DNA from: Cohnella abietis
GTDB lineage: Bacteria > Bacillota > Bacilli > Paenibacillales > Paenibacillaceae
Length of the DNA stretch: 64,000 bases
NCBI RefSeq assembly: GCF_004295585.1
Contig: NZ_AP019400.1
Location: forward strand, 6,688,501 to 6,752,500
Direction: 5' to 3'
Within the stretch, counting starts at the first letter, position 1. The number at the start of each line of letters is the position of its first letter. The position numbers and the translations under genes were made by a program. The notes under the pieces were generated by a model. The model worked only from the letters and a program-made list of their open reading frames with translations. It had not been told where the DNA came from and did not search any database. This document shows positions 9,099 to 17,286 of the stretch, one piece after another.

Positions 9099-10988
9099 CT
9101 AATCTATCGACTGAATAACTCGGCTTGCCGAAGGCATTCCCTTATACCAATAGCAGTCCACAAGACCTTCCTGCCCTTGGTATAACAATCGATCCTCGTC
9201 AAGCTCTTCCAGCCGCTCAATCGTTCCGCCCGCATAATCGGACAGTCGGCGGATCGCTGTTCTAATGCTGGCCAACAATCCTCCATATCGGAAATCGATG
9301 ACCTCCCAGCCGAATGGCTTGTATAACTGCAGCCACTGGCTCAGATGACATTCCCTTAAATCCTCTACTCGGCCAATTAAATCAGTCAGCTCCACCTTCG
9401 CAAAGTGATTGAGTAATGCGATATCGCCGCCCTTATAAGCGCGCGTTATTCTCAAGCCGATCTCCGATTTGACCGCTAGTACGTGGCACAGCTTCTGTAA
9501 AATTTCGAATACCGGAGTCCACTCTCCATTGCGCTGCATCGCCTGATCATACTGGATGGCCATCTTCGCATAATGATCAGCGATCGGCAGTCTCTCGATA
9601 TTTCGATCGAACAATCCCATTAATACTTGCTGCCATAACAAATAGCGGGATGGATTCACTACCTCGTGGTTTCCTTCAGAAGTGCCCGGGATTTCATCGA
9701 CCAACCGGATGTCCATGAAGTCCTCGTAATTTCCACCTGTGCAAAATTGAAATCTTCTCTTTAATTTCTCTTCGTCAAAATCATCTGCATATCCATGCTC
9801 CGCGAATAACTGCAAGCCGAGCAGACTGGAATAAATATGGCATTCCGTACCGTCATCTCCCCACAAGGTGGCGATAACTTCCTTCACGCCTTCTTTTTTG
9901 CAGGCAGCCATCGCAGCGTTGGTTGATGCGAAGGTCGCCCCATAATTCAAGCAGAAGCCCTTCCAATTCCAAATCCCTCCGGCGAAAATAGGAGTCGAAC
10001 CGAATTGCTTGTGCTTGCGAATAAAGTCCAAATAAAATTGTTCGTCGTAATGATAATAATCCCAGAAAACATACTGAATGTTCTTGGGCATAGCCTCTAT
10101 AACAGCATCAGAAGGGCTATTGTTCGCTTCATAATTATCTAGCTGATCACCGCTGGAACGGAAATACATATCGCTCCAGATCATCGGCTTCAAGCCGATC
10201 TTTTCCGTAATCTGCAGCACCCTTGCCAAGTGCTCGTTCATGATCTCGGATTTGGAGCGCAGCCCGTTATGGGTCAGATAATTCCCTAATCCCAGCCTCA
10301 TCGCTTCATCCATGCCGATATGGATACGTTTGGACCGAACAGGGCTCGTTGCTGCAATGATCATCTGCTCGATAAACTCGTAAGTTTTCTCTTCACCGAC
10401 GAGCAATGTCTCCCCATCTTCCTTAATACCGCTGAAGCTATTCCATTTCAGAACGTCTCGTAAATGGCTTAGCGTCTGAATACAAGGAATGAGCTCAATC
10501 CCGAACTGATGGGCATAGTCGTCGCATTGACGAATTTCATCCTGAGAATACTTGCCTCTCATATATCCGAAGTAAGGCTGCTCCTTGATGGTATAGCTGT
10601 CTTCCGTATACAGCATTAACATGTTAAGTCCCATCGCCGCCATCTGGGTGATTAGCCGCTGAAGCGTCTCGACGCGCAAAACCGCATTTCCTTGCGAAAC
10701 ATCGATCATTGGACCGTTCGTCTGAAATTGCGGCGTTTCAGTAATATGGAATTCCTGTTCGTATCGCATATTTTCCAGAAGCAGTCCGAGCGCTCGGAAA
10801 AATTGATGCTTATACGTGTATTGAATGCACGCGGTATTTCCCGATTTCGATACGACGATCTTATTATCGTTATTCTGTAAAACTTGAACGGGAATGCCGT
10901 CTTCGCTAACGGAGAAATGGAATTGCTCTGCGAATATCTCTATTCCAGACTTTAAGTCGGCATCATCCATAATAAAATGCAAGTTCAC
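9099..10988 (-). CDS. Cytoplasmic GH20 beta-N-acetylhexosaminidase-like glycosidase
   Basis: About 629 aa. The N-terminal region is a GH20b-like alpha/beta domain. The TIM barrel follows from about residue 95 and contains the family's catalytic Asp-Glu pair in HIGMDEAMRLG (about residue 227), with LLVGEEKTYEF and MIWSDMYFRS also typical of GH20. There is no signal peptide, so it acts on imported oligosaccharides. The frame opens at ATG 11012, but the only good RBS (AGAGGAGG) lies inside that extension and fits GTG 10988, so I place the start there. It belongs to the 17034-5838 cluster, after an SDR gene. Likely substrate: a terminal N-acetylhexosamine or related amino sugar (inference). Confidence 0.85.
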   Translation of the reverse strand: MNLHFIMDDADLKSGIEIFAEQFHFSVSEDGIPVQVLQNNDNKIVVSKSGNTACIQYTYKHQFFRALGLLLENMRYEQEFHITETPQFQTNGPMIDVSQGNAVLRVETLQRLITQMAAMGLNMLMLYTEDSYTIKEQPYFGYMRGKYSQDEIRQCDDYAHQFGIELIPCIQTLSHLRDVLKWNSFSGIKEDGETLLVGEEKTYEFIEQMIIAATSPVRSKRIHIGMDEAMRLGLGNYLTHNGLRSKSEIMNEHLARVLQITEKIGLKPMIWSDMYFRSSGDQLDNYEANNSPSDAVIEAMPKNIQYVFWDYYHYDEQFYLDFIRKHKQFGSTPIFAGGIWNWKGFCLNYGATFASTNAAMAACKKEGVKEVIATLWGDDGTECHIYSSLLGLQLFAEHGYADDFDEEKLKRRFQFCTGGNYEDFMDIRLVDEIPGTSEGNHEVVNPSRYLLWQQVLMGLFDRNIERLPIADHYAKMAIQYDQAMQRNGEWTPVFEILQKLCHVLAVKSEIGLRITRAYKGGDIALLNHFAKVELTDLIGRVEDLRECHLSQWLQLYKPFGWEVIDFRYGGLLASIRTAIRRLSDYAGGTIERLEELDEDRLLYQGQEGLVDCYWYKGMPSASRVIQSID

Positions 10989-11024
10989 TTCTATTGTTCC
11001 TCCTCTCTTCATTCGATTAAGCTA

Positions 11025-11777
11025 TTAAAATGCAAGCTGCCCACCATCGACGACAATCGTTGTTCCCGTTATAAAGGCCGCATCGTCGGAAGCCAAGAAG
11101 GCGAATGCCCCGGCTACGTCTGCCGGCGTGCCCACCTTGCCCAATGGAATTTTGTTGCGAATATACTCTTCAATAAATTCTGCACTATCTATGGCTTCAG
11201 ACATTGGGGTCTGGATGTACCCCGGGCAAACCGCGTTTACTCTAATGTTGCGGGCTCCCAGCTCCAACGCCATCGTTTTCGTCAATAACACAATACCGCC
11301 CTTCGATGCGTTGTAGTGCGCGTAGTTCTTCTCGCCCACAATTCCGTTTGTCGAGGACATATTGATAATGGTTCCGCCTCCTTGCTTGACCATCTGGCGG
11401 GATACCCGTTGTGCGGTGTAGAACATTCCATTTAGATTGACGTCCAGCATCTTGCGCCAATTACTGTCCGTAATATCTAAAAATTCTTCTTCCCAAGCGA
11501 TCCCGGCATTGTTAGCCAGAATGTCGATCCGTCCCCATTGAGAAACAGTAAGTTCGACGGCTCTTTCGATTTGACTTGAATCGGATACGTCCGCCAATAA
11601 AGGCAATATTTCGTAGCCTTCGTTAATGAATTGTTGCTCCACTGCATTTAATTCCTCAACGCTGTTGGATACGATAGCGACCTTCGCGCCCTCGACGGCG
11701 AATCGTTCGGCAATCGCTTTGCCAATACCGCGACTTGCTCCGGTTATGAATGCAACCTTGCTACTGAATCTTGCCAT
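11025..11777 (-). CDS. SDR-family NAD(P)-dependent oxidoreductase
   Basis: 250 aa, classical short-chain dehydrogenase. It has the nucleotide-binding GASRGIG (residues 14-20), NNAG near 90, the catalytic Ser in NMSST and the YxxxK in YNASKGG near 155. The C-terminus FLASDDAAFITGTTIVVDGG is typical of FabG/glucose-dehydrogenase-like members. It probably oxidises a sugar or hydroxy acid formed by the neighbouring hydrolases. It lies between RidA (22 bp upstream) and GH20. The exact substrate cannot be read from the sequence. Confidence 0.9.
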   Translation of the reverse strand: MARFSSKVAFITGASRGIGKAIAERFAVEGAKVAIVSNSVEELNAVEQQFINEGYEILPLLADVSDSSQIERAVELTVSQWGRIDILANNAGIAWEEEFLDITDSNWRKMLDVNLNGMFYTAQRVSRQMVKQGGGTIINMSSTNGIVGEKNYAHYNASKGGIVLLTKTMALELGARNIRVNAVCPGYIQTPMSEAIDSAEFIEEYIRNKIPLGKVGTPADVAGAFAFLASDDAAFITGTTIVVDGGQLAF

Positions 11778-11799
11778 CCTCTACATCCCCAATCTTATG

Positions 11800-12186
11800 C
11801 TATTCGGTCGGCAGCACAGCAATGGCGTCTATCTCGACTTTAATCCGATCAAGCCCTGCTTCCACTAAAGTTCTTGCCGGCATCGGCTGACTAAAGAACG
11901 ACATATACGTTTCGTTGAACCGATCGTAATCCTGCAAATCCGCCAGAAAGACATTAACCTTCACAACATGCTCCATCGTGCATCCGGCAGCATTCAGTAT
12001 GTGCTGAATATTGGACAACGTCAGCTCCGCCTGCTCCTCTATCGTTTCGCCCGTAATCTCACCCGTTTGCGGATCAAGAGGGCCCTGACCAGAAACATAA
12101 AGCAATCCCTGTGCGATGATCGCTTGCGAATAAGGTCCATTCCCTGTAGATGCTTCAGCTGTTCGTACTGCTTTTCTCATTTTCAT
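11800..12186 (-). CDS. RidA/YjgF-family enamine/imine deaminase
   Basis: 128 aa, the normal family length. The motifs GPYSQAI, LYVSGQGPLDPQTGEI, and the C-terminal P-A-R-T-L-V-E-A, with the conserved Arg that binds the carboxylate of imines, are all present. RidA proteins hydrolyse reactive enamine/imine intermediates released by PLP enzymes, which fits the D-threonine-aldolase-like gene in the same cluster. ATGA overlap with the M20 gene upstream (12183-12186) shows translational coupling; GAGGAG is just upstream. Confidence 0.9.
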   Translation of the reverse strand: MKMRKAVRTAEASTGNGPYSQAIIAQGLLYVSGQGPLDPQTGEITGETIEEQAELTLSNIQHILNAAGCTMEHVVKVNVFLADLQDYDRFNETYMSFFSQPMPARTLVEAGLDRIKVEIDAIAVLPTE

Positions 12187-13481
12187 CGAACTCCTCGATT
12201 ATGATAGCCACACCACTGCAAGGTCGTTAACGCATAAATCTCCACAAGCTTCAGAAACTCAGCAATATCAATGTGTTCATCTGACGCGTGAGCATTAGCT
12301 CCAACCGGACCTATAATAATAGCCGGGGTATTCGTATACATGTTGAACATAAAGGAGTCACAGGCAAATGGAGCCCCTGTAATGCTTCCATATTGCTGAT
12401 TCGTCACTTCGCTTGTAATCTCGGCTAACATGCCAATAAGAGGGAAGCTCGAATCTACCTGCGTTCCAGGTAGAAACCGAATTAATTTATTGAATCTCGG
12501 CTCGTTCCATTTGTCATACTCGTTAGCATACTTACTCCGGAAGCCATCCATAATTTCTTTCTCAAGCTCTTCCTCCGTAACGCCCGCGTGGCATTCTACC
12601 CATATATCCACATGGCACTCGGATGGACCTGTGTCACATAGTGCCGCATTCATGTCGCCTGCTTCCAATCGTGTAACGATGACGGGAAGGGTATGGTCGT
12701 TCACGAAATACGGAGCAGGCCCGCCCTTATTCTGACGCTGTGCCTCGTATTCTTCCAAGTACACAATAAACTTCGCCGCTATGTGTGCAGGATTAACAAT
12801 TACCTCTCCACTGAAGGACATTCCCGTATTCCCTGTAAAAGTGACTCTCCATTGAGCACCGCCATGATTACCCGGACATACAGACAGGTTAGTCGGCTCA
12901 GGAATGATTGCAGCATCAGGGTTATAACCTCTAACACGGCTGGCCAAGGTTCCGTTCGCACCGCCGAATTCTTCATCGACGACGGACTCGATTAGAACAT
13001 TCCCCTTAAGTGTGATCCCTAGCTCTTGCAGGCAACGAACGGCAAAGATTGAAGCGACCAGGCCACCCTTCATATCAAATGTACCTAAACCATATAGCTT
13101 CCCGTTCTCTATAGCCGGATCCCAAGGATTCCTTTTCCATTCTGAGGCAGCTGTTGTTGTATCCATGTGACTGGAGAAAATAAGTGACTTCCCCCCGCCA
13201 GCTCCCTTCAACTCTGCTACGACATTCGGACGGTCTGTATAATCCTTGCCTGGAAAATAGCCTGGGTGCTCCTTTAATCCAGTTACTTCCTCCGGCGTGA
13301 ATACATCGACGACTAGCCCCATATCCTTGAGCACTTGCGATAGATAGATTTGAGCGTCTTTCTCGTTTCCCGTCCACACTTGATTTACAGTGTTATAGGA
13401 AACTAAATCCTGCACAAGCTGTAATATGCGCCGTTCATTAGCCTCGACCCACGAACGTATTTCCTGCTTAATCTCGTTCAC
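12183..13481 (-). CDS. M20-family metallopeptidase / deacylase (ArgE/DapE/ACY1 type)
   Basis: 432 aa, full length for the family. Metal-binding motifs are SSHMDT (about residue 105), GTFDMKGG with the second Asp (about 138), the catalytic VVDEEFGG (about 172) and a C-terminal His region GANAHASDEH. M20 enzymes cleave amide bonds of N-acyl amino acids or dipeptides. The start is GTG 13481 with GAGG six bases upstream. It is the first enzyme gene after the binding protein and overlaps RidA by 4 bp. It may remove an N-acyl group from the imported compound (inference). Confidence 0.88.
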   Translation of the reverse strand: MNEIKQEIRSWVEANERRILQLVQDLVSYNTVNQVWTGNEKDAQIYLSQVLKDMGLVVDVFTPEEVTGLKEHPGYFPGKDYTDRPNVVAELKGAGGGKSLIFSSHMDTTTAASEWKRNPWDPAIENGKLYGLGTFDMKGGLVASIFAVRCLQELGITLKGNVLIESVVDEEFGGANGTLASRVRGYNPDAAIIPEPTNLSVCPGNHGGAQWRVTFTGNTGMSFSGEVIVNPAHIAAKFIVYLEEYEAQRQNKGGPAPYFVNDHTLPVIVTRLEAGDMNAALCDTGPSECHVDIWVECHAGVTEEELEKEIMDGFRSKYANEYDKWNEPRFNKLIRFLPGTQVDSSFPLIGMLAEITSEVTNQQYGSITGAPFACDSFMFNMYTNTPAIIIGPVGANAHASDEHIDIAEFLKLVEIYALTTLQWCGYHNRGVR

Positions 13482-13519
13482 TTCGTGCCTCTTCCTCCCT
13501 TTCGTTCCATAACGAATCT

Positions 13520-13539
13520 CCCCGCAGCAGGCTGCGGGG
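13520..13539 (-). promoter_or_regulatory. Intercistronic stem-loop between binding-protein and enzyme genes
   Basis: CCCCGCAG and CTGCGGGG form an 8-bp GC stem with a 4-nt loop. On the minus strand it has no U-run, so it more likely stabilises the upstream binding-protein mRNA or weakens read-through than stops all transcription. On the plus strand it is followed by TTTTATT. Confidence 0.5.
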
Positions 13540-13565
13540 TTTTATTCATTATTTTTCGGTACGAA

Positions 13566-15140
13566 TTATTTCGTAGCTTTCCATGCATCAATTTGCTTCT
13601 GCATTTCAGCTATAATCTTATCCGCGCCAGCAGCCTTCTGTTTGGCAAGGAATTCTTTATACTTCTCTTCCGTGCTAACTCCTAATTCGATTGCTCTAGA
13701 ATACTCATCGAATATAGCAGTTACTTTGCCGATTTCGCTCTTTACCGGTTCTGCGTCGAAGCTAAATCCTAGCAATAACGATGGCAATGCATCCGCGTTA
13801 ACCTTCTTCGTATCTTCCCAGACTGTCATAGGCTTACCCTTTTCAACATAGGCAAGGAAATTAGTAGCAAACATCCAAGGTACATCTGGAGAATAGGCTT
13901 TTGCTTCATCGCCTTGTTTCACCATGAATCCATCCGCATCTATACTAAAGTGCTTATCTTTAATACCAAAGCTCAATAGGTTGTAAAGCTCTTTGTCTGT
14001 ATTCAGTAATTCCAGCAGCATCATAGCTCTTTCTGGATTTTTAGAATTTCTGTTGATAGACTGCATAGTAGCGATGATACCATTTGTCGTTAAATGTGCA
14101 GTTCCAGCAGGAAGCTGAAGTCTTTCATAGCCTACTTCTGCTGACAGCTCAATTTCACCACCTGGTTTATAGGCTCCACCAATCGCTAGAGCAACCTTGC
14201 CTGCCTTCGCCTCTGTCCCATCCTCGGACTTTTTCGAGATACGCTCTTTCGAGTTCAAATACCCTTTCGCATTCCAATCTCTCATCAACGCTGCGAACTT
14301 CTGAACGCCCTCAGTCTCAAACTGGTTAACGACTTTAAGCGTGGAATCCGAGAATTCAACCGATCCTGGAACTTGAATTCCTGCAATAGGCTCTAGATTG
14401 AAGAACAAACCGTCCAATTGAACCAACGAAGTAATGAACCCCTTTTGTGGAAAGTCTTTTCTTACGCTTTGGATATAAGGCTCCAATAGGTGTAAGTTAT
14501 CCGGGGTAAGCTTGCCGCTTATTGCTGGGATATCTAGGTTGTATTTACTGGCTTCTTCTTTAGAAACAACTACCGCTGGAGTTCTAGCTGCAATCTGTTC
14601 ATTAATAAAGCCATAAATTTTCCCTTTTACTCGCGCAGCATCCCAGAACGATTGCGGAACTGCTGCAAAGGATTTCGGTGCATACTTAACAAGCAAATCA
14701 TCTAAAGGTAAAAAGGCTCCCTTGGCTACATTTAGACTATATTTATTAATCCAGTTTGATGTAAACGCGATATCATAAGACTCGCCGGAGGCAATAACCA
14801 CTTGCATCTTCTGATCATATTCACCAAAGCCAAATGGTTTAAAATCTACAGTAGCATTGATTTTTTCTTTTAATATTTTATTAACTTCAGCAAAAACTAA
14901 ATCTTGATCAGCTTGAGGAAATACGCCTGGAAAATACCATGTCAGCTTAACTTCAGGCAAGCTTTCCGCCGTCTCTGTTGAGGCTGGCGTTCCTGTTGTC
15001 GTCTCTTTAGGCTCGTTAGACTCGTTAGCGCTTCCATTTTCTTTGTTGTTGTTTCCGCAGGCTGCAAGCATCATGCTTAACACAAGTACTAGAATTGTTG
15101 CGACGATCCCCGTTTTTGAAAAGCTTACATTTCTAAACAT
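13566..15140 (-). CDS. ABC transporter substrate-binding lipoprotein (LipO-like sugar type)
   Basis: 524 aa. The lipoprotein signal ends in LAAC with Cys28, followed by a Ser/Thr/Glu-rich linker. The mature part has the family features LTWYFPG, IAFTSNWINKY and NPERAMMLLELLN found in large binding proteins that partner with LplB/LplC permeases in Paenibacillaceae. ATG 15140 is preceded by AGAGGAGGG. It lies directly after two permease genes; no ATPase gene is present, as is usual for this class, which borrows a shared MsmX-type ATPase. It should deliver an oligosaccharide or glycoconjugate. Confidence 0.92.
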   Translation of the reverse strand: MFRNVSFSKTGIVATILVLVLSMMLAACGNNNKENGSANESNEPKETTTGTPASTETAESLPEVKLTWYFPGVFPQADQDLVFAEVNKILKEKINATVDFKPFGFGEYDQKMQVVIASGESYDIAFTSNWINKYSLNVAKGAFLPLDDLLVKYAPKSFAAVPQSFWDAARVKGKIYGFINEQIAARTPAVVVSKEEASKYNLDIPAISGKLTPDNLHLLEPYIQSVRKDFPQKGFITSLVQLDGLFFNLEPIAGIQVPGSVEFSDSTLKVVNQFETEGVQKFAALMRDWNAKGYLNSKERISKKSEDGTEAKAGKVALAIGGAYKPGGEIELSAEVGYERLQLPAGTAHLTTNGIIATMQSINRNSKNPERAMMLLELLNTDKELYNLLSFGIKDKHFSIDADGFMVKQGDEAKAYSPDVPWMFATNFLAYVEKGKPMTVWEDTKKVNADALPSLLLGFSFDAEPVKSEIGKVTAIFDEYSRAIELGVSTEEKYKEFLAKQKAAGADKIIAEMQKQIDAWKATK

Positions 15141-15202
15141 TTTGTACCCTCCTCTATAGTGTGTGGTTCTATTCTTAAAATGAGCTATAGCCCATATCTA
15201 AG

Positions 15203-16084
15203 CTAACCTTTAACAGCACCAACCGTAAGACCTCGTACAAAGTATTTCTGGAAAAACGGGAATACTGCCAGCATAGGTCCTGCTGCTAGAATTGCCATTG
15301 CCATACGGGCAGATTCAGATGGAAGCACTAAATCTTTCATCCCTGGAGGCATCATGTTGCTAGCATTGGTTAGGTAAGTGATGTTATTCATCATCCTATA
15401 CAGCATGAATTGCAAGGGCACTAGACTCTCCTTCTCGATATAGAGCATGCTCAGCCACCAATCATTCCAATACTGCAGCAGTATAAACAATGCAACTGTA
15501 GCAAGTCCAGGCTTGGCAAGCGGTAGAATGATTCGGAAGAAGATTCTGAACTCACTAGCTCCATCAATCATGCACGATTCGATAATGCTGTGTGGGATCT
15601 TCTGCATGAAGGATCTTAATATCAAGATGAACCACGGAAAGGCAAGATAGGGAAGAATCAACACCCAAATGGTGTTTTTTAAATGTAGATAATTACTGAT
15701 TAGCATGTAGGTCGGAACCAAGCCGCCATTAAACAGCATTGTAAAAAACACGTAGAAGCTCAATTTGTTTTTCAGCTTGAAATCCTCGCGGGACATCGGA
15801 TAAGCAATCCCGGCAATGACTAACAAAGAAACAACCGTACCGATAACACTAACTAGTATGGATACCTTGAAAGCGTTTACTATTTGTAACGGTTTATATA
15901 GCACATAGGCATACGCAGAAAGATCGAAGCTTTTTGGTATTAGGCTGTACCCGTATTTAAGAATGTCTTCCTCGCTACTGAAAGAAACTGATATTACAGC
16001 TATTAGAGGAAAGATGCAAGCAATGCTAAACAAAATGAACAAGAGATTAATGAATAGCTGCGGTCCTATTTTCTTGGATAACAT
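15203..16084 (-). CDS. Carbohydrate ABC transporter permease (LplC-like)
   Basis: 293 aa with six predicted membrane helices, the first at residues 10-32. The EAA-like cytoplasmic loop is ESCMIDGASEFRIFFRIILPL (about 190-210). The C-terminus FFQKYFVRGLTVGAVKG is the hallmark ending of LplC/YtcP-type permeases. ATG 16084 has GGAAG seven bases upstream. It follows the LplB-like gene by 23 bp. Confidence 0.93.
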   Translation of the reverse strand: MLSKKIGPQLFINLLFILFSIACIFPLIAVISVSFSSEEDILKYGYSLIPKSFDLSAYAYVLYKPLQIVNAFKVSILVSVIGTVVSLLVIAGIAYPMSREDFKLKNKLSFYVFFTMLFNGGLVPTYMLISNYLHLKNTIWVLILPYLAFPWFILILRSFMQKIPHSIIESCMIDGASEFRIFFRIILPLAKPGLATVALFILLQYWNDWWLSMLYIEKESLVPLQFMLYRMMNNITYLTNASNMMPPGMKDLVLPSESARMAMAILAAGPMLAVFPFFQKYFVRGLTVGAVKG

Positions 16085-16107
16085 TTACCTACTTCCTTTA
16101 CGTTTGA

Positions 16108-17034
16108 TTAAAATAACTTGTTGTCTTCATCTACTTTTTTCACGACATAATTACTGAACAAAACGACGAGGAATCCCATCGTGGATTGAAATAATCCGAC
16201 GGCAGAGGACATCCCTAGATCACCAGAAACCTTCAACATTCGGTAAACATAAGTATCGATAACTTGTGTGACAGGAAACAATTGTCCAATTTCCCTTGGA
16301 ATGAAGAAAAACAAACCGAAATCCGAGTAAAAGATTTTACCTATCGATAAAAGAGTCATAATCGTTATTAAAGGCATTAACAGAGGGATCGTAATTTTAC
16401 GAATCATTTGAAACTTCGTAGCTCCGTCTATGGACGCAGCTTCAAAATACTCTTGTGAGATCCCCATAATTCCGGCATAAAAAATGATACTCATATACCC
16501 GAGGCCCTTCCAAATACTTATTAAAGTGAGCAGTATGGGCCAAATCCATGTTTCGGTGTAGAAATCGAAACGAATACCTACTCTTTCTAAGAATGAGGTA
16601 ACCACTCCATAAGGACCAATAAAGGAATAGGTCATATACGCGACGATGATCCATGAGAAGAAATAAGGGAAGAAAAATATCGTTTGATATCCTTTAACTA
16701 ATCTTCTACTTAATACTTCATTTAAGAGTACTGCAAATAGGATGGACAGTAATGTACCTACAGCAATAAAAACGATATTGTAGGAAAGCGTATTCCTCAT
16801 TACGAGCCATACATCGCTAGAAGAAAAGAAGAACTTAAAATTATCGAACCCGACCCAAGGACTATGAAACAGCCCTTTCTCATAATTGATATCTTTGAAC
16901 GCGATGAAAATGCCTGCCATTGGAACGTACGAGAAAATGAAGATGAGCACGACTGCCGGAAATGCCAATATCCCTAACTGAACATTCTTTTTATAAGACT
17001 GGTAGCTGAATAAACCTTTCTGTCTGTTGTTCAA
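16108..17034 (-). CDS. Sugar ABC transporter permease (LplB-like)
   Basis: 308 aa, six membrane helices. The segment FSYVPMAGIFIAFKDINYEKG is typical of LplB/YteP permeases. The EAA loop is EAASIDGATKFQMIRKITIPL (about 210-230). The start is TTG 17034, with AGGAG 11 bases upstream. It is the first gene of the long minus-strand cluster and faces the divergent sensor-AraC gene at 17287. Confidence 0.9.
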   Translation of the reverse strand: MNNRQKGLFSYQSYKKNVQLGILAFPAVVLIFIFSYVPMAGIFIAFKDINYEKGLFHSPWVGFDNFKFFFSSSDVWLVMRNTLSYNIVFIAVGTLLSILFAVLLNEVLSRRLVKGYQTIFFFPYFFSWIIVAYMTYSFIGPYGVVTSFLERVGIRFDFYTETWIWPILLTLISIWKGLGYMSIIFYAGIMGISQEYFEAASIDGATKFQMIRKITIPLLMPLITIMTLLSIGKIFYSDFGLFFFIPREIGQLFPVTQVIDTYVYRMLKVSGDLGMSSAVGLFQSTMGFLVVLFSNYVVKKVDEDNKLF

Positions 17035-17081
17035 TGAATTTCATACTCCTTTAACCAGATTTCATTGCGCATTGTCGTAGG

Positions 17082-17097
17082 TTGAATTGGTATTCAA
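17082..17097. promoter_or_regulatory. Inverted repeat in the divergent promoter region
   Basis: TTGAAT and ATTCAA separated by TGGT form a 6-bp palindrome between the transporter operon (-) and its sensor-AraC gene (+). It could be an operator for one or both, but AraC proteins usually bind direct repeats, so this is tentative. The rest of 17035-17286 holds no other recognisable site. Confidence 0.25.
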
Positions 17098-17286
17098 TGA
17101 CTGAATATTAGTATCTGCACTTCGCAAATGCCAGTTCTTAAACGGTGAATTAGTTCTGTTTGGAGTGAAATTGAAGTACTAAAAGCAATCTCTCGTTCTG
17201 AAATTAGCGTTTTTGCGCTTAACAAGGTTATTATCTTGATTCCTTAATCTTTTCAGGTTAGCCTTTAACTATAGGGGGTTGTGCAT

